Made by a program: the position numbers and the translations under genes. This document shows positions 25,301-38,784 of a DNA stretch of 64,000 bases, piece by piece. How positions within the stretch are numbered: position 1 is the first letter of the stretch; every line of letters starts with the position of its first letter. Source of the DNA: Terfezia claveryi (Eukaryota; Ascomycota; Pezizomycetes; Pezizales; Pezizaceae); contig WHUX01000023.1 of the NCBI GenBank assembly GCA_015179025.1, positions 186,001-250,000 of the forward strand, given 5' to 3'. The notes below the pieces were generated by a model that saw only the letters and a program-made list of their open reading frames with translations, made no database searches and was not told the origin of the DNA.

Positions 25301-27477
25301 CGATTATAGCTTTCGATATATCGTAGTAAGATTAATCAGAACTATACAAGTTGATAATTTTACTTCAATGCTATAGCGATAGCTAGGACTACTAAGCTTG
25401 GACTATTGTAAAATTCAACTCTAATATAGTATAGAGTGATCAACGCTACTCATATTACTCTGCAGGAATACATAGATTGCAACTTCGGTGTGAACACAGC
25501 CCCAGGCCACAAATTCCACAGGTTACCTGGTAAATAGTCATTCTCAAATACCAGCTCGGATAGTATAATATGAAGATCTTTTTAGGGTCTGTATTTCAGA
25601 CTAGGAGGTAGTGGCATATTGGGATACCTCGAAACCAGGTGGGGGGGGGGCAGTACTCTTCACTAGATTAAGATTTATGTGTGGATGAATGATTGTATGC
25701 AATTTCACACGTCTCTTGTTATGGCTACGTGTACTTCCAAGATTTTGGAACTCATCTATAACATCTGTGAAATATAGCTCGGGCTACACACATCCCAGCT
25801 TTACAATCATTCATGATCAGCACAACACAGTCTCCAAAAAGGGGGCTTGGTTCGGAGAAAGGGCCTTAATTGGTGATATATCAGATTGATATTGACAGAA
25901 GTTGGATGCTATCGCTGATGTTCAATATATAAATGTATGCTATCTAGTTCCTCACTACAATTATAGATAGGGACGCAGTTCATGCATGCCAGGATACATA
26001 CAGTACCGTACATATTGGATAAGGCAAAAGACGAACCTATGCCCATCAGCATATCCGAGTCTAGACATGACGTCCACACAAACCAATCCAGCACATTCAT
26101 CACTATATGCATCTCATGCTGTACCGACATAAGTAATTGAGATCTGCCATGCATGATCCCGAGCAAATCAAAATTCATATTCCTACCCTAGATATGCAGT
26201 CCTGATCACGATCGATGTCAGCTGAATTATTCCCTCCAACGGCCCTTGGTCGGTGGAGCGAGTGTCTGATCATGAGTAATGCACCTCTCCATATACTTCC
26301 GGCCACCAACCGCCCCGGCAACACGAGCTCGGCCCATTCGCATGGTTCCTTGTGCCACCTAAGTATGCTGAACTTAGACATAAATGTAACGTAACTAACT
26401 GCTCTCCACGCACTGCGAGCGAGAATCGCCGCGAGGCCCGAGAAGCAAGAAGTGTGTGTCTGTGATAATGACCGGGATAAAATCTGCTGCTATAGAGAGG
26501 TTCCTTTGCAGCTGCTTACAGAAATCAGGCTTTTATATATATATTGAACTATTGATATACAACTACACCCATGCATTATAATGCACTTCCGTAGGATCTA
26601 GGTATACCTAATCAACTAAACAAAGCAAAGAAAAGGCAATGAATGATAAATCGTTCTGATAATTTAGATCTGAATACCAAATATGCATATGTAAAATCCC
26701 AAGTCCGTCAGAGCTCTTCCCAGCCTCGCGGCCAAGCTCTTCCCTTCTAGAATGTTATATAACAATAAAAGGAAAACACCTCCCAATTTTGCTTATATGG
26801 TATAAATGTTACAAAAAAAGGAAAAAGATGAAAAAATGACAAGAAAGCGACAAACGAGAAGCGTTAAAAAGAGGGAACGACGGTGTTCGAGATACTAGTG
26901 TGAAAGAGAGTGTGTGTTTGGGAGATAACTAGAGGAACGACTGTGATGAATGCAATGTTGACATAAACTTCTCAAAATGTATATAGATCAACCCTGGGTG
27001 GTAAGAAATTGGATTGATGAAAGATCCTTGCCCCGAATCAAATCACTTATGAAACAAGTCAGATAAGCAAAATGGGGGCAGGGAGGAAAAATAAGAAAGC
27101 CGGTCAGAAAACACCCCTTCTCCAGAAGCAACAGTGAAACGAAACCTCCCATGCCTATCCAAACCCATGCCCCGCCAACGAAAAAGTTATCTCCCATTTT
27201 GTATCCCAAACCAAAACCGTCCAACCGAACTTCACCATACAAAGGAAAATATGCCAGGGTGATACTGCCCAAAAGATGCGCCCAAAAGAAAAAAGGAAAT
27301 GAGAAAAACAAACCAAGTTTCTGTCTGGGAAAGAAGCTTCAGCGTGAGAAAAAAGACATAATATGCAGGCGAATGTAAAATATCCAGAAACTTTTCCAAG
27401 AGAAGTAGAACATGAAAGATTTAGTAACCAAGATCCAGATGTGTATAAAAGGACTTTCGGAATTATAGTGGAGGAAT

Positions 27478-29549
27478 TTAGATGAATGGGATGAATTCGT
27501 CTTCTGGCACAGGGAGATCCTGGATTTCTGGAGAGAACTCGATGACACCAGGGATTGTAGATGCAGGAAATGATAGGCCCTTTGCCATTCTTTCCTCATC
27601 ATACTGCTTGTGCAGAGTGAAGGAATTGTGGTTGGAGTTTGGCGGGGTAATGACTTCAGAAGTCTCTATCGGCGTGATTGTCTCGGCGTCGGAGCAAAGT
27701 GTGACACAGGTTGCATCCGAATCAGTTCTTGCACGCGTCAATGACTTCCTCCCAGTGGAGACGGGAAGGCTCAGTTGTGAAGGCGGTCGTAGACTACGAG
27801 TGCTATTCACGCACAGCTCAGCGTTGAGGAATGCAATGTGATCCTCCAGATGCTCTGCTACTCGAGCCAATTCGACGTCGCGATAGTTCCTTGAGAGCAT
27901 CTTATTTACAGATGTAGAAGAACGAACAGACCTCATAGACTCGATAGATCTATTAGAGAGCGAGCTGCGCGCTGCACGGATAATAATGCCATTGTCGAAA
28001 TCCATGGTTTCGCATACAGTGTCTGTGTTGCTGTCAGGTGCGATAATAGATACAGTGTCAGACCCAGCACTACCAGGGAGTAGTAGATGTGCTTCGAATT
28101 GCCCAGTAATTCGCCTCTCCGAGTATTCCTTCCGCTTCTCGGGTACCATAAGATACAAGCACTGGGATGAGTCCGGTGAATCGAGTGTCCCATTGTCATC
28201 GCCGTATGTGCTCCCTGCATAATTCGAGCTCCGTTCCCACTCAAAGTCACAATGTGACTCTGCAGCGTGTTCATACGAGTAGTCTATGTCCTCTTCCCAT
28301 GATTCGTCGAGAGTGAAATCATCAAATCCTATGCCAGGGTGATACTTCTGCACCTGCGTAGAATACCTCTTTGAAAGGCGGGAAGTGGGGACTAATAATG
28401 GGCTGCCGGGGACAATGAAATCAGCGTTGAAGTCAGAAAACTGGCTCATTGGGCGAATATTGATGGATATCCTCTTGGTGAGCCGTCGGGATGCGCGTGG
28501 CTCATCCTGCTCAGGAGTAGCAAGTGTTTCTCGAACTTCGGGAATAGGCGCATCAGGAGTGCACGATCTCTCTGTCACTTTGGTAACAGTCACGGATTGT
28601 GCCTCCTTCTCAGCTTGATCCTTCCCTATCCGTTCGATGCCTACACACTTCTGGCCATATGCGCTGAGACCTGGTGTTGTTATGGCGTGACATACGTACT
28701 CCACGGGGGATGGAGCGCTTTCCTCCGTTGCAGGGCTCCATGGCGAAGGTGAAATTGGAGTGCTGGTGCAATTAGTGAAACTTTCTTCCGAGGGACAAGG
28801 TGTAGGCTCTGATTCCACGGTGGGAGATTGATGTCGACTTAGAAATTTACTCCGCAATCCATAGGAAGAATGTTTCTTTGGCACCCTGAGCTGCGGTGAA
28901 GAGGCTTTCTTATCTAACAAGGATGAAGAGATTCGAACCCAGTCGCGAGCAATCTCGCCTTGCTCCGACTGCTTGACTTCTGAAAAATCACGTTGATTTG
29001 CATGCGAAACGTGAAAGAAGTTGAATGGTTGGCTGATCCTTCCCTCGCGAGCTAAAAAAACGCAAATGAGCACTCATCCAATGATATTTGAGGAATTCCA
29101 ATATTATCCCTACCCGATGATGTTGCTGAAGCGGATGACGACGTTCTGCTTCTCCCCCTCCATGACTCTGGAACCCGTCGCAGTAAAGGGGATTTTGGAA
29201 CGGCAAACTCCTCCTCAGCAACTGGTTGGAAGCTTGACTTTGATGCGGATTTTCTCAGTTTCTTCTTCTTCCCAAATGACATCAAGGTGTCCTTGTCGAC
29301 AATTGACCCTCTTTGCTCTGTGAATGTCTCCACTACTTCATCTTCCAAGCTTGCTCTTCCGCTGAAGAATCCAGATTTATTCCGTGACCTTCGCTTTTCA
29401 ACCTTCTTTGGTTGATAGTCGGGCATTGGATCACAGTAGTTGTACTCCATTGTTGGTGATTTCGGGTCGGTTGCAGCTGTTTCGATTGTTCGCCCAACCA
29501 TTTGGTCACGAGAAGGGCGCCTGTTGGCCACTTTATGTATCAAGAACAT
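27478..29549 (-). CDS. CRIB-domain protein, putative Cdc42/Rac effector, two exons
   Basis: Exon 1 is 29549-29114, exon 2 is 29051-27478; the intron (29113-29052, 62 nt, GTAGGG...TTTTTTTAG) keeps phase, giving about 669 residues. Just after the junction, near residues 151-162, the protein reads ISQPFNFFHVSH. This fits the CRIB consensus ISxP...F.H..H used to bind GTP-loaded Cdc42/Rac. Exon 1 is basic, with Lys/Arg clusters (KKVEKRRSRNK, GKKKKLRK) that could contact acidic membrane lipids. The rest is Ser/Pro/Thr-rich and mostly disordered-looking, with conserved-looking islands (PMSQFSDFNADFIVPGSPLL and HPGIGFDDFTLDESWEEDIDY). There is no kinase or PH domain, so a Gic-like polarity scaffold is more likely than a PAK kinase. 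The first ATG is at 29549; the frame is open upstream but only from a GTG. Confidence 0.78.
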
Positions 29550-30123
29550 CTCTGAACTAAAGTGCAGGTGGATGCTCGTGAATTCCCTTCCGTCAGAACT
29601 GGGGGGGAGGGTGGGCACAGGGATTCTGTTCCCTGTGATTTGGTGAAATACAATACTTTAATTGCTGACAAGGACAAGGGGAAAAATTCAGGCAAGGAAA
29701 GGAAGGTAGGTTTAAGAATAATTGCAATGAATTACTTTGTCGATTGATGGAGGGTTGACCCAAGCTGAGTTGTAAACCTTTATGATACTGTTGCGTATCC
29801 TGTGTTATAACGAGGTCCAGGTTGACTGCTGAGATAATGAGTTTCGAGGGCCTAATGCCAGTTGCAATGGTCTGTGACACAATGATGCTATAAGTTGCAG
29901 TAAAATCGAAATGCCGTGGCCGTTCAGTACAACCGTGCCGTAAGTATGTATTTGCAGGCGAATTGCAGTAGTGAACAGTGTTGTGTGACAAGTATAAGCT
30001 GCAGAGAGGCCAGGAGAGACTTTCTCCATATATCTTTTTTTACTCTCACTCCTCCTCAGATGCACGACGTAAATTTTCGATGAAGAGGAGGGATCAGGGG
30101 GCAGATGCTTTGGAGGGAGCAGC

Positions 30124-30181
<58 letters not shown>

Positions 30182-30300
30182 TAAGAAGCACGATGCATGC
30201 ACTTCTCGTGCAGGTGTATCCCTAATGTGTGAAATGCTCGTGAGTATGTATGTATCCTGCAAGTGCCGTCGGTAAAGGAGGTGAGAGTATGGGCAAGGCG
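29550..30300. promoter_or_regulatory. Presumed promoter and 5' leader of the CRIB gene
   Basis: This is the sequence directly upstream of the CRIB start on the minus strand. It contains a long trinucleotide repeat about 575 bases from the start (30124-30181). No TATA box or binding site could be assigned with confidence. Confidence 0.35.
30124..30181. repeat. AGT trinucleotide microsatellite, about 19 units
   Basis: An uninterrupted (AGT)n run of 58 nt. It creates artificial poly-Leu, poly-Tyr and poly-Val frames on the two strands, which are not genes. Its length suggests it will vary between strains. Confidence 0.95.
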
Positions 30301-33300
30301 AGTCGCATAAAAGGATCACAGATTGGCACCAAAACAATGCATGACTGGAAAGGGTATCCCTGAATGAAGAAAGTTGTGCTTAAGCAGCTCAGTCCCTGAC
30401 CAAGGGTGTCTGGCTTGCTTTTTTTTCAAGATGGGGGGGGGAGCCAGAGGAATTGGCGATGAACGAGCAGATGACAAAAATTACCAGACCACGGAGGCTG
30501 GGGCTAGCGAAACACCAAAGCTATTCAGTGATAAAGTACGTACCGACAAAATCAACTCACGAGCCAAACACAATTTTGGGCACCGTGTGAAGGGTGGAGG
30601 GGGACAAGGGGACTGGGATTTGGGGCAAGATTGTTGGAGCAAACGAATGTGTTGGATGATATGAAAGTCGTACAGATGAGATTGTGAGTGACTATACCGG
30701 AGATTGAAATGTTATAAGCTAGAGGTGGGAATGAACGACGGGCGAGACAAGAACGACGGAGACGAGGAAAAGAAAAGAATGACTTGGGGGCGGTTGAAGC
30801 TGGTAATACTGGTGATAGTTAAAGAGTGAAGGAGAGGTGACAAATGGAAGGAGGACAGGATGTAGGTAGGTAGGTAGAAGACGACAAAATGCTTGTCACC
30901 AGTGACAGGCATACAACTACCAACCACCAATAACCCTCACCAAGATGAATCAAATGTTTCTGACCTACCTACCCTCAGACAGCAAAACGAACAGACAGCC
31001 GACACACGTTGGTCCAGTGTTCATGGAGCCATTCACTCAGTCACTTCACAAATATTATACCTCCACGAAGCGCCTCTGCTGTTTGTGGAGTTTATGTATA
31101 TACTTACATACCTCCAAGTGACTTGACTCTATTGGCATCATGGCCGTGAATAGGTAGCAGGAACCAAAAATGTCTTGACGTCTCAATGTGGTTAACGGTG
31201 CACGCGGATCTTTGTTTCAATATGGGAAGGTTGATCCCCATACCAGTCAACCGTCCAATAATCATCCCTACTCTCTGAATAATTACAGTAGGCCCAATCA
31301 TAGCAAGAACCTGACAATGGCAGCATTTACAACAGGTAAAGACTGAGCTTAAATAATGTACGTACTTAGCGCTGTTCCAACCACTGAAATCCCTAGATAG
31401 ATATCAATCCCCCTACTTGTTGTGTTTCACTGTTCAGAGGGGACCACGGTGAGATCTCGAGAGGGACACATACTAAAGTTAAGTCCTCTACACTGGAGTC
31501 TGGACACCTTGAACTGATGCATGCGCAGGTAGGTTCTCAAAACCGGGAACACACTTCCTACACGATGCCTATCCTCAGGTATTCACTTGCCGTTGCACTA
31601 CCTCTCAACTTGCAGTGCAGGGCGGCGAGCGGTAAGTGGAATTTTCCGGACATTTTGTTCAGGAGCCAAGGCCAGACCGCGGGTTGTGCCTATTCCGCTT
31701 GCCAAACCCCGGCATTGCCCCCTGTCTGTTGCCCCTGTATTGGAGCTTCATCATCAACTGAGAAGATCTGCCTCCCGAAACTAGGGTCGTTACGGAGGAA
31801 TCCGCACAATACATTAGTGAGCCCGTAGGAAAGGGGATAAGAGCCACTACTCTAGGCTTAAGCTTGCATGAGTGCTCAGGCTCACACGATCTGGGATAAT
31901 ATTGCGACCGTTATCTCATAGGTAATTATAGCATTTACTACATGATATACGTATACCGCCAAATTTTCAACAGATTGGGTCCAGAAGAAAGCGAATTATG
32001 GCCTATGTAGATGCAAGAAGCTGGGCCACTAAGGAACCTAGAAATCTACGCGGTCTCGCTCATGAGAGTCGACGTCGGTTCACATATACTGAGACCATAA
32101 GGGAAACCAACACCTTGGCAGGGACCAGCCAAAATGAACGTTTCCCTGATAACGTGACTTAAACGACATGCGAAAAGCGAGCCAGGGCATCCATGTCAAC
32201 TGCAAGCCACAATCCCGGGACTTCCACGGCTTCTAGAGTCTTAGCGTGCCAGCTGCAGCTGAAACTAACTCAAATATTGCAATTGCAATAGACATAATCC
32301 TGTGGCTGCCAGTACACGAAAAACTCGGAGGTAATAAGGAGGCTCATGATTACAACTCAAAAGAGAAGTGGAACCGATTCACCGATACATGAAAGCATCA
32401 TCGCAAGTTTTTGGGCGGATTGAGTATGGTTGCAGCATGTACATGTAGCTATGCCCCTCGTTGACACGATCTTTTGACTTGCACATTTCGACACAGCAAG
32501 TGGATTTAGCGCATGACTCCGAATCCCAGAGCGTGAGCGCGGCGTCACATCTAGATAAGATCTATTGGCCGCTCTTAAGCCCTCATATTATTATCAGGCC
32601 CCGTATACACCGAGCTAAGTCCTCCATAAGGGATGCAGTAGCCTTCATAGCCATGTCACGGAGGCTTACTTAGCTTCGTATGCATGTACGGTAAGTCCAT
32701 GATCAGACTTCAATGGTAGGTGCCGGTACATGCTGGTATATGCCGGTAGTTTACGTATAATCATCCGCAAGTACTCTAAACCTATCTAAATGACTGTCAG
32801 ATCCCCCTGGTAGTTTGTTTGTAGCAAAACAATAGCTTTGTAACCAAAACCTGGAGTACATAGCTACAAAGTTGGATATGTAGCCACCAAGTTTCATTCT
32901 GTTTTGGAGTTCGCCTATGTAGAGATATATGACACGTTAGTTAGCACAAAACACCGTTACTCGCCACCCTGGGGCATATGTAGGTGAGTGCAAGTATATG
33001 CTTCGTTTTCCACTCTTCGACAGCTGAGATACCATGGAAATTTGTATGTAATTCATGAGTATGGTTTGCAATTTGTAGAATATATCTCTAGCTAGTGAGT
33101 TGAATTATTGCGAACTTTTGAAGCTCCGTACGAATAGTTTATACGTTCAATCGCTTAAGGTCAAATACCGAAGACCTAACCGATTATGAGCGTGCCATAT
33201 TGATGCAGTTCAAGGCATTATCAGAGCCGATTGGGTGTTCGCATATATGAAGAATCAAAGGTTTTGCTCGGATGAAATGCAATGGGCCAACGGATTGTTG

Positions 33301-35927
33301 GATACATCAAACAAAACTAAACCATGATTTAAATCTATATGCACAACAGATTTGCTAAGATATGGCGTAAACGGAGTCCCATAAGCGGGATAGAGTGAGA
33401 TCTACACATTCGTTAACCTTGAACCATGATTGTTGTCGATGGTTACTAATCATGCCTTGGACCCGTTACCGTTGCAACTGCAAGGGCACGCGTGTCATTC
33501 GCCAAAACAAAACAGCCAAAGCGCAAATAGTAAGACAGTCACCTGACAGACATACCTACCCTTTGGTTGATCCGGGATCTCCCGATTATGGACTTCCGAA
33601 TTGAGTAATTATACACAGGCACTGGGGGTAAGGATTACTACATATGTATTCTTGCCGCTTACGTGCTTGAAATTTCCTTCGGCAACTAGGCCCCCTCGAG
33701 GAAGGAGAAAGCGACCAGGTGGTTCGTTCACGATATATACCCAATACCTATTACTGGTCAGGATCTGTAAGTCAATAGTATTGTATTCACCAGTGATACC
33801 TGGTCCACGGTCCCGTCGAACTGGTCCGGCATGATCCACAGCGCGTGTCGATTCCGTCCAGCTGGCCCTTAGGCAGCAAAAGCCGATACCACGGGTAGCT
33901 ACTTACCTAGCCAGCATGGCCAGTGCATTGTTAGGGGTGTAACCAACATATGTATAGTAGGGGGCCTTGACTCCGTCCGGGCAATTTACTGGGAATAACC
34001 CAACCTAGACCTTCACATACCGGTACCTACCGATACAACTTCAGGTTCCTTACATGTGGAACCAACTGAGCAAGCAACATGCATACGCATAACTGCTTAT
34101 TTATAGCTGTCGGATATGTATATGAGCAACCAGCCAGAATTCTTTAAACTTCGGCTCGGCTTGAGTTTCTTTTTAGGCCCGTAATCAGCGTCGTAATCAA
34201 CGGGTTATTGCGTGCGCTAGGCAAAGAAAAGTTGCTTTCACCATTTCCCTGCCTGGTTCACTCCCTTGTCCTCGGAACAATGTTAATTAACCTGCAGCTG
34301 AGCAACTGGAAATACCATTGCAGGCACTCTGTTTATTGCCATGAGCTATATTAATTCTGTGAGTAGCTGATCCGACTACATATGAATTCTCTTAGGATTG
34401 GATAAGAAACAACTATCAATTTGATGCATGTGTGACAGCAGGTTACATACAGTTGTCTTTTACCACGACTCCGCACCACTGTGGGGCGATCATATCCGGT
34501 ATTAGGCACCACAGTGTATGTATACGTTCTGTACTATGATCAAGTCTCTCCACATTATAACCCATTATATGAAATCTCTATCATTACAATTTGATTTGAA
34601 TGTCAGCATTCGTAAGGGAATTGCATTTAATCCATAGGTATGAGTCATCCCTTTTGCAACTGCAACTGAACGCTTTCCTGCCAGCGAGTCGGAGTGTTTG
34701 GAGGGTAGTCACTAGCTTGCTAGCCCTATCGGGTAGCGCTAGCGCTATAACTGCCCTAGCAGGTTTACAACAAATAAAGGTGCTTAGGTGCACGCACCAG
34801 CCTATCGATCTGTTGGGAAACGGTAGTCTGGTTAGGGAAACGGTTTTAAATTTCATATTACACCTGAGACTCACTGTCGATCTGTGTAACCGCCTACCCC
34901 TTCAATCGCTAATATGCTTGTCGAAGATAAATTGAGAGACATATCTTGGGTTCTTGAGATCTCCTACCCACCTGCCCAGTAGGTAATAGCTATAGCAACG
35001 GCAACAACAGAACTTTCAGATTCAACATACTCAATTGATTGTAGAAATGTCTACAACAAAGACCAAAATCACATTCCAAGATTGCAAAGGGAAATGACCA
35101 AAAAACCTAGAGTCTATGAAATTCAATTTCCATTTGAGGCTGCTGCGAAAATGATTTGGAAAATTATTCCGATAAGCACATGGCATTGTAAAATAGATGA
35201 GAACTCTAATGGTAACTCATGGTAACCAAACGCAATAGCAAAGTATCACCATCTATACGTGGTACTCAATCAAAACTGCTGGGATTATCACTCAAAACTA
35301 TCGGGTTTTAATATATTAACACTGCTTGGTAGGGTGCAGCGCAATTTAAATTGAGGCTCAGTATCTTTTTGAACCAAATTAGTGACCCTTTTGGTATAGA
35401 TACCTACATATCTGTTTACACAATAGGTATGTGGATAATCGAGCATCTAGTCACGTAGTTTGGGGCACAATGTCCTCGGAGAAACAATTCAAGTTGTAAC
35501 TCCCTTGCACCGGGACTTTGTATGTACGGAGAAATACCCCCTATTGTGCTTAAACCCAGAAAGATTGCTCCCCGACTCTGATTCATAGTCTGGTTGACAC
35601 CTCACAGAAATAGGCATATCATCTATTACCGTTGTGATAATTCCTTCCAGTTTCAATAACTCTAACCGCAGTGCTCGGGGATCGAGACGGGCAGTAGCAT
35701 AGCTAGCTCTCCCATCCAAACTACGACTTAGATATCAAGATATCAAGCCATAACATCAGAATTGGTAGTTTCCACGCTAGGAAACACACTACGATCCGAG
35801 TCTTTGATTGAGGAAGGGGCTAGACCGATACCAGGGCCAAAAGCCCAGCCTGTTAACGTTAACGTTCCGGCCATTCCTATCGATATCGCTCGCCTGTTTG
35901 AAACTTAACTCCTCCAACGGTGAGTAT

Positions 35928-35962
35928 TAGTCTGGTTGGCACAACACCCTCCGTAGGAGGGG
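35928..35962 (-). repeat. Dispersed repeat motif, copy 2 (inverted)
   Basis: Reads TAGTCTGGTTGGCACAACAC then CCTCC and GGAGG on the plus strand, the inverse of the motif at 8309-8343 with few mismatches, including the short CCTCC/GGAGG palindrome. Confidence 0.45.
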
Positions 35963-38710
35963 TTAATACATCATACTCAATTGTGATTGGGTAAAATTAA
36001 CTTAATTTCTTAATAAGTATGCAGCGAGTTTAGGCTCCTTGGAAAATTAACGTGGGGGGAGGCTGAGCATCATGCAGATCACGTTACCTGTCATTCTCTA
36101 GAAATAGGTATGATCTGCATCTATCACCAGGTCAGGGTTTACTGGCCATATTAAACGGACCGGATTGAGAGCTCGGCTAAGACGCAGAGTGGGAATCGCA
36201 TAGCCATAGACCCAACTTTGTTTGTATGATGAACATTAGCGAGTCGAACCAGACTAAGCGAATCGTTACTTGGATATTAACATCTGTCAACTGGATGCTC
36301 GGTGCACACACGAGTACTGAGTTCCAAAAAAAAAAAAAAAAAAAAGGAAGAAAAAAGAGAATACAGTTGGCGTTAAGGATTTTATCGCGTTTGTCGATCA
36401 CTACCTAGCACTTTACGCACTTTACACGCACTCCAACATTGGTACGTTGTTTGAATTTCGTTTATGTATCTCCTGCTTGAATTAGGCTGGGTATTGAGCA
36501 TGGCTCCGATCTTCGATCACGATCCTTAGCCTGAGCTTTGGCACAAGGTATTCGCCAACTCCACTCCCCGCAGATGGAGGTCAATGTGCCCATTGCCGCT
36601 ATCTCAGAGTAGCGAATGGCGAGCATCGTCGCGATGGATGACTGCATGCCTCTTACACGCGTGCCTGATCTACTGCACCTAGTAAATCCACCCCGCAGAC
36701 GTGCATTCGAGGGTATAACATTAAAATCGGCATGATGCTAGAACCAACAGCAACTGCTTTAGGCCTATGAGCATCTCACTAGGTAGAAGAGACCCACCGG
36801 CACCAACTGTACCCCCACCCTCAGATTCCTAACAACTGCCGATATTAAGCCTCTACTTTAGAGTACCTGGTGCTCATTGTATCATCAATATCTCTAATAT
36901 ATCCCAGTTGAGGACGTTCAAGCACAGACAGGCTTGAAGACCAGCCAACAGCAAACCACCGACTTCCGATTGGTTCTGTCTATCGTTACGTTGACATACC
37001 TAGGCTGTCCCGCGTTTCACGCACCAATTAACCGCATGCCCTAAAGTTGTCCCCGCGGAGAGTCCGAACTGGCCCAACAGAGAAAGCCCACCCTTTCACA
37101 CCTCCTACCTCCTCCCAGTACTAACCATTCTTCCAGCATCCGGTCTCGAGAAAGGAAACTAGGATGGTGATCTATGCCATATCTGAACACCAACGCAACA
37201 CAGACGTTTTGATCTGCTTACCCAAAGGGGAGCAGCATAATGAAAGACAGTTCAAAGACTAGCACAGAATTGGATGATTTGGGTGTTAGATTTTGGTTGA
37301 TGTTCAATAATCTGTTTCGACTCCTACCGTGTTTGGACAGATCTAGAGAAACAACCTGCTTTTCTTGCATAGCAATTAAGGTCGAGTGGATGTGAATTTG
37401 ACTGTGACAGACTGAGGTCCGAAGGCTAGAGGCATTGTAGCTCAATGAGGTAATGCCGTGAGGCCTCAGTCGGCACATAGGGGACACAATCATCCGCTGT
37501 CATCTAGCACAAGAAACTATCTGACTTGCTTTACACCTAGGTACAGTACAATTGACTATGAACATATTCTCTCTTTGACCTCGGACCAGATGCGGGCTCA
37601 TGCTGGCGGGCAGTCTACCATATGCACAACTATCCTCAATTAACCCGAACTGTGTGGTGGTCTCTATACCTCCTAAGCATCTCAGGTCTTACAATGCGCG
37701 ATGCTAACATTGTGGAATGTGGGAGTGGGACACGGACATTGTAATTATAACTCGTGGCAAAACCTGGTGTATGTGTTGATGTATGTATGTTCAGGTTCAT
37801 AGCTTGACACATTCCCTTTTTAGGATGGATCTGAGTGTATTGATCCGCTGTATGTTTCTTTCTTGGTAGCTAGAGTGGCCACGGGGGTATCCAAACAAAG
37901 CTTGGCAGTCCTCAACGTTCATGCATATTCACTAGTGGGTGTTCTAGATCTGAACTCGTACGTAGTTAGGTACTCCGTACATATATTTTACGGTATAAGT
38001 TTCCAACATTTAAATTGTGATGCAACCCTAGATGCTTTGTACCCGCCCCTGGAGCAACTTATTCCGATCATTTGTATTTAGCTATGTAAATATCTTAGAC
38101 GCATCATTGTCTACATTAGGTATCTGCAATATCGCCGATGCCTCTCTGTGCTGCGTAATTACAATCAATGTCAAGGTGGTCAGAAACCTTTGGTACTATA
38201 GTACAAGATCTATTTTTCATGACTTCGCTTCGACCGCGACATATATGCGATTCTGATGGATATCGGTTAGGCTGTGGGGTAACCTGACATGGAGCGCTCA
38301 ACACGACTTACCTAGTATATGTAATGTTTCAGAATCCAAACAAAATGGTCAATGGATACAGCATGTGTCAACTTGGCACCTATCGCCGCTGATTGAGAAA
38401 AAAACAAATAGAAATGGGGATATTTCAACTTCTGGTGTTGACTTGGCAGAGACGTTCGGCGTCCAGGGCAAGATGCTCGAAAAAGAACTCAGGCTGAAAA
38501 AAATACCATAGGTCTCTAAAAGGTTGATGTTATTCTGGTTGGTCGTTGGCGCACGTGCATGCATCTGTTGCTGCAGCTATTGAACTTCATGGATTTACTC
38601 GTTACCACCATGAATTGTTGCACGCTCCGTGCAAGCTGCACCCTCGCTGAATTGAGGTATGGAGTTCAAGAGGCCTATGGGATTTAGGAATACACGGTGT
38701 GCAGCTCGCA

Positions 38711-38784
38711 TCTCCTCATGGTCCCCTTACTGGGACTGAATAGGAGTAATGAGTATATATAAATAAAAAAAAAAAAAAAAAAAA
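38711..38784 (+). repeat. LINE/SINE 3' tail, isolated copy
   Basis: Hairpin GGTCCC-CTTACT-GGGACT (38720-38737), then AATAGGAGTAATGAGTAT and an A-rich tail of about 20 A. It shares only the last 70 or so bases with the other copies; the sequence upstream is different. Confidence 0.7.

Larger units (their letters stand above)
17791..27477. other. Long intergenic stretch, no gene supported
   Basis: About 9.7 kb without a convincing gene on either strand. Open frames are under 110 codons and show no motifs or phase-compatible splice partners that I could find. It includes short tandem repeats (21907-21956 and 22377-22399, listed) and one copy of the CCAACCAGACTAG repeat at 23725-23748. The 3' untranslated region of the CRIB gene should lie at the right end. 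Confidence 0.5.

Noticed and set aside
26988..27311. 107-codon hydrophobic minus-strand frame
   Set aside because: It lies just downstream of the CRIB stop, is Phe/Leu-rich from A/T tracts, and has no motif; it is more likely 3' untranslated sequence.
29805..30337. Poly-Leu, poly-Tyr and poly-Val open frames
   Set aside because: They are translations of the AGT microsatellite at 30124-30181 on the two strands, not genes.
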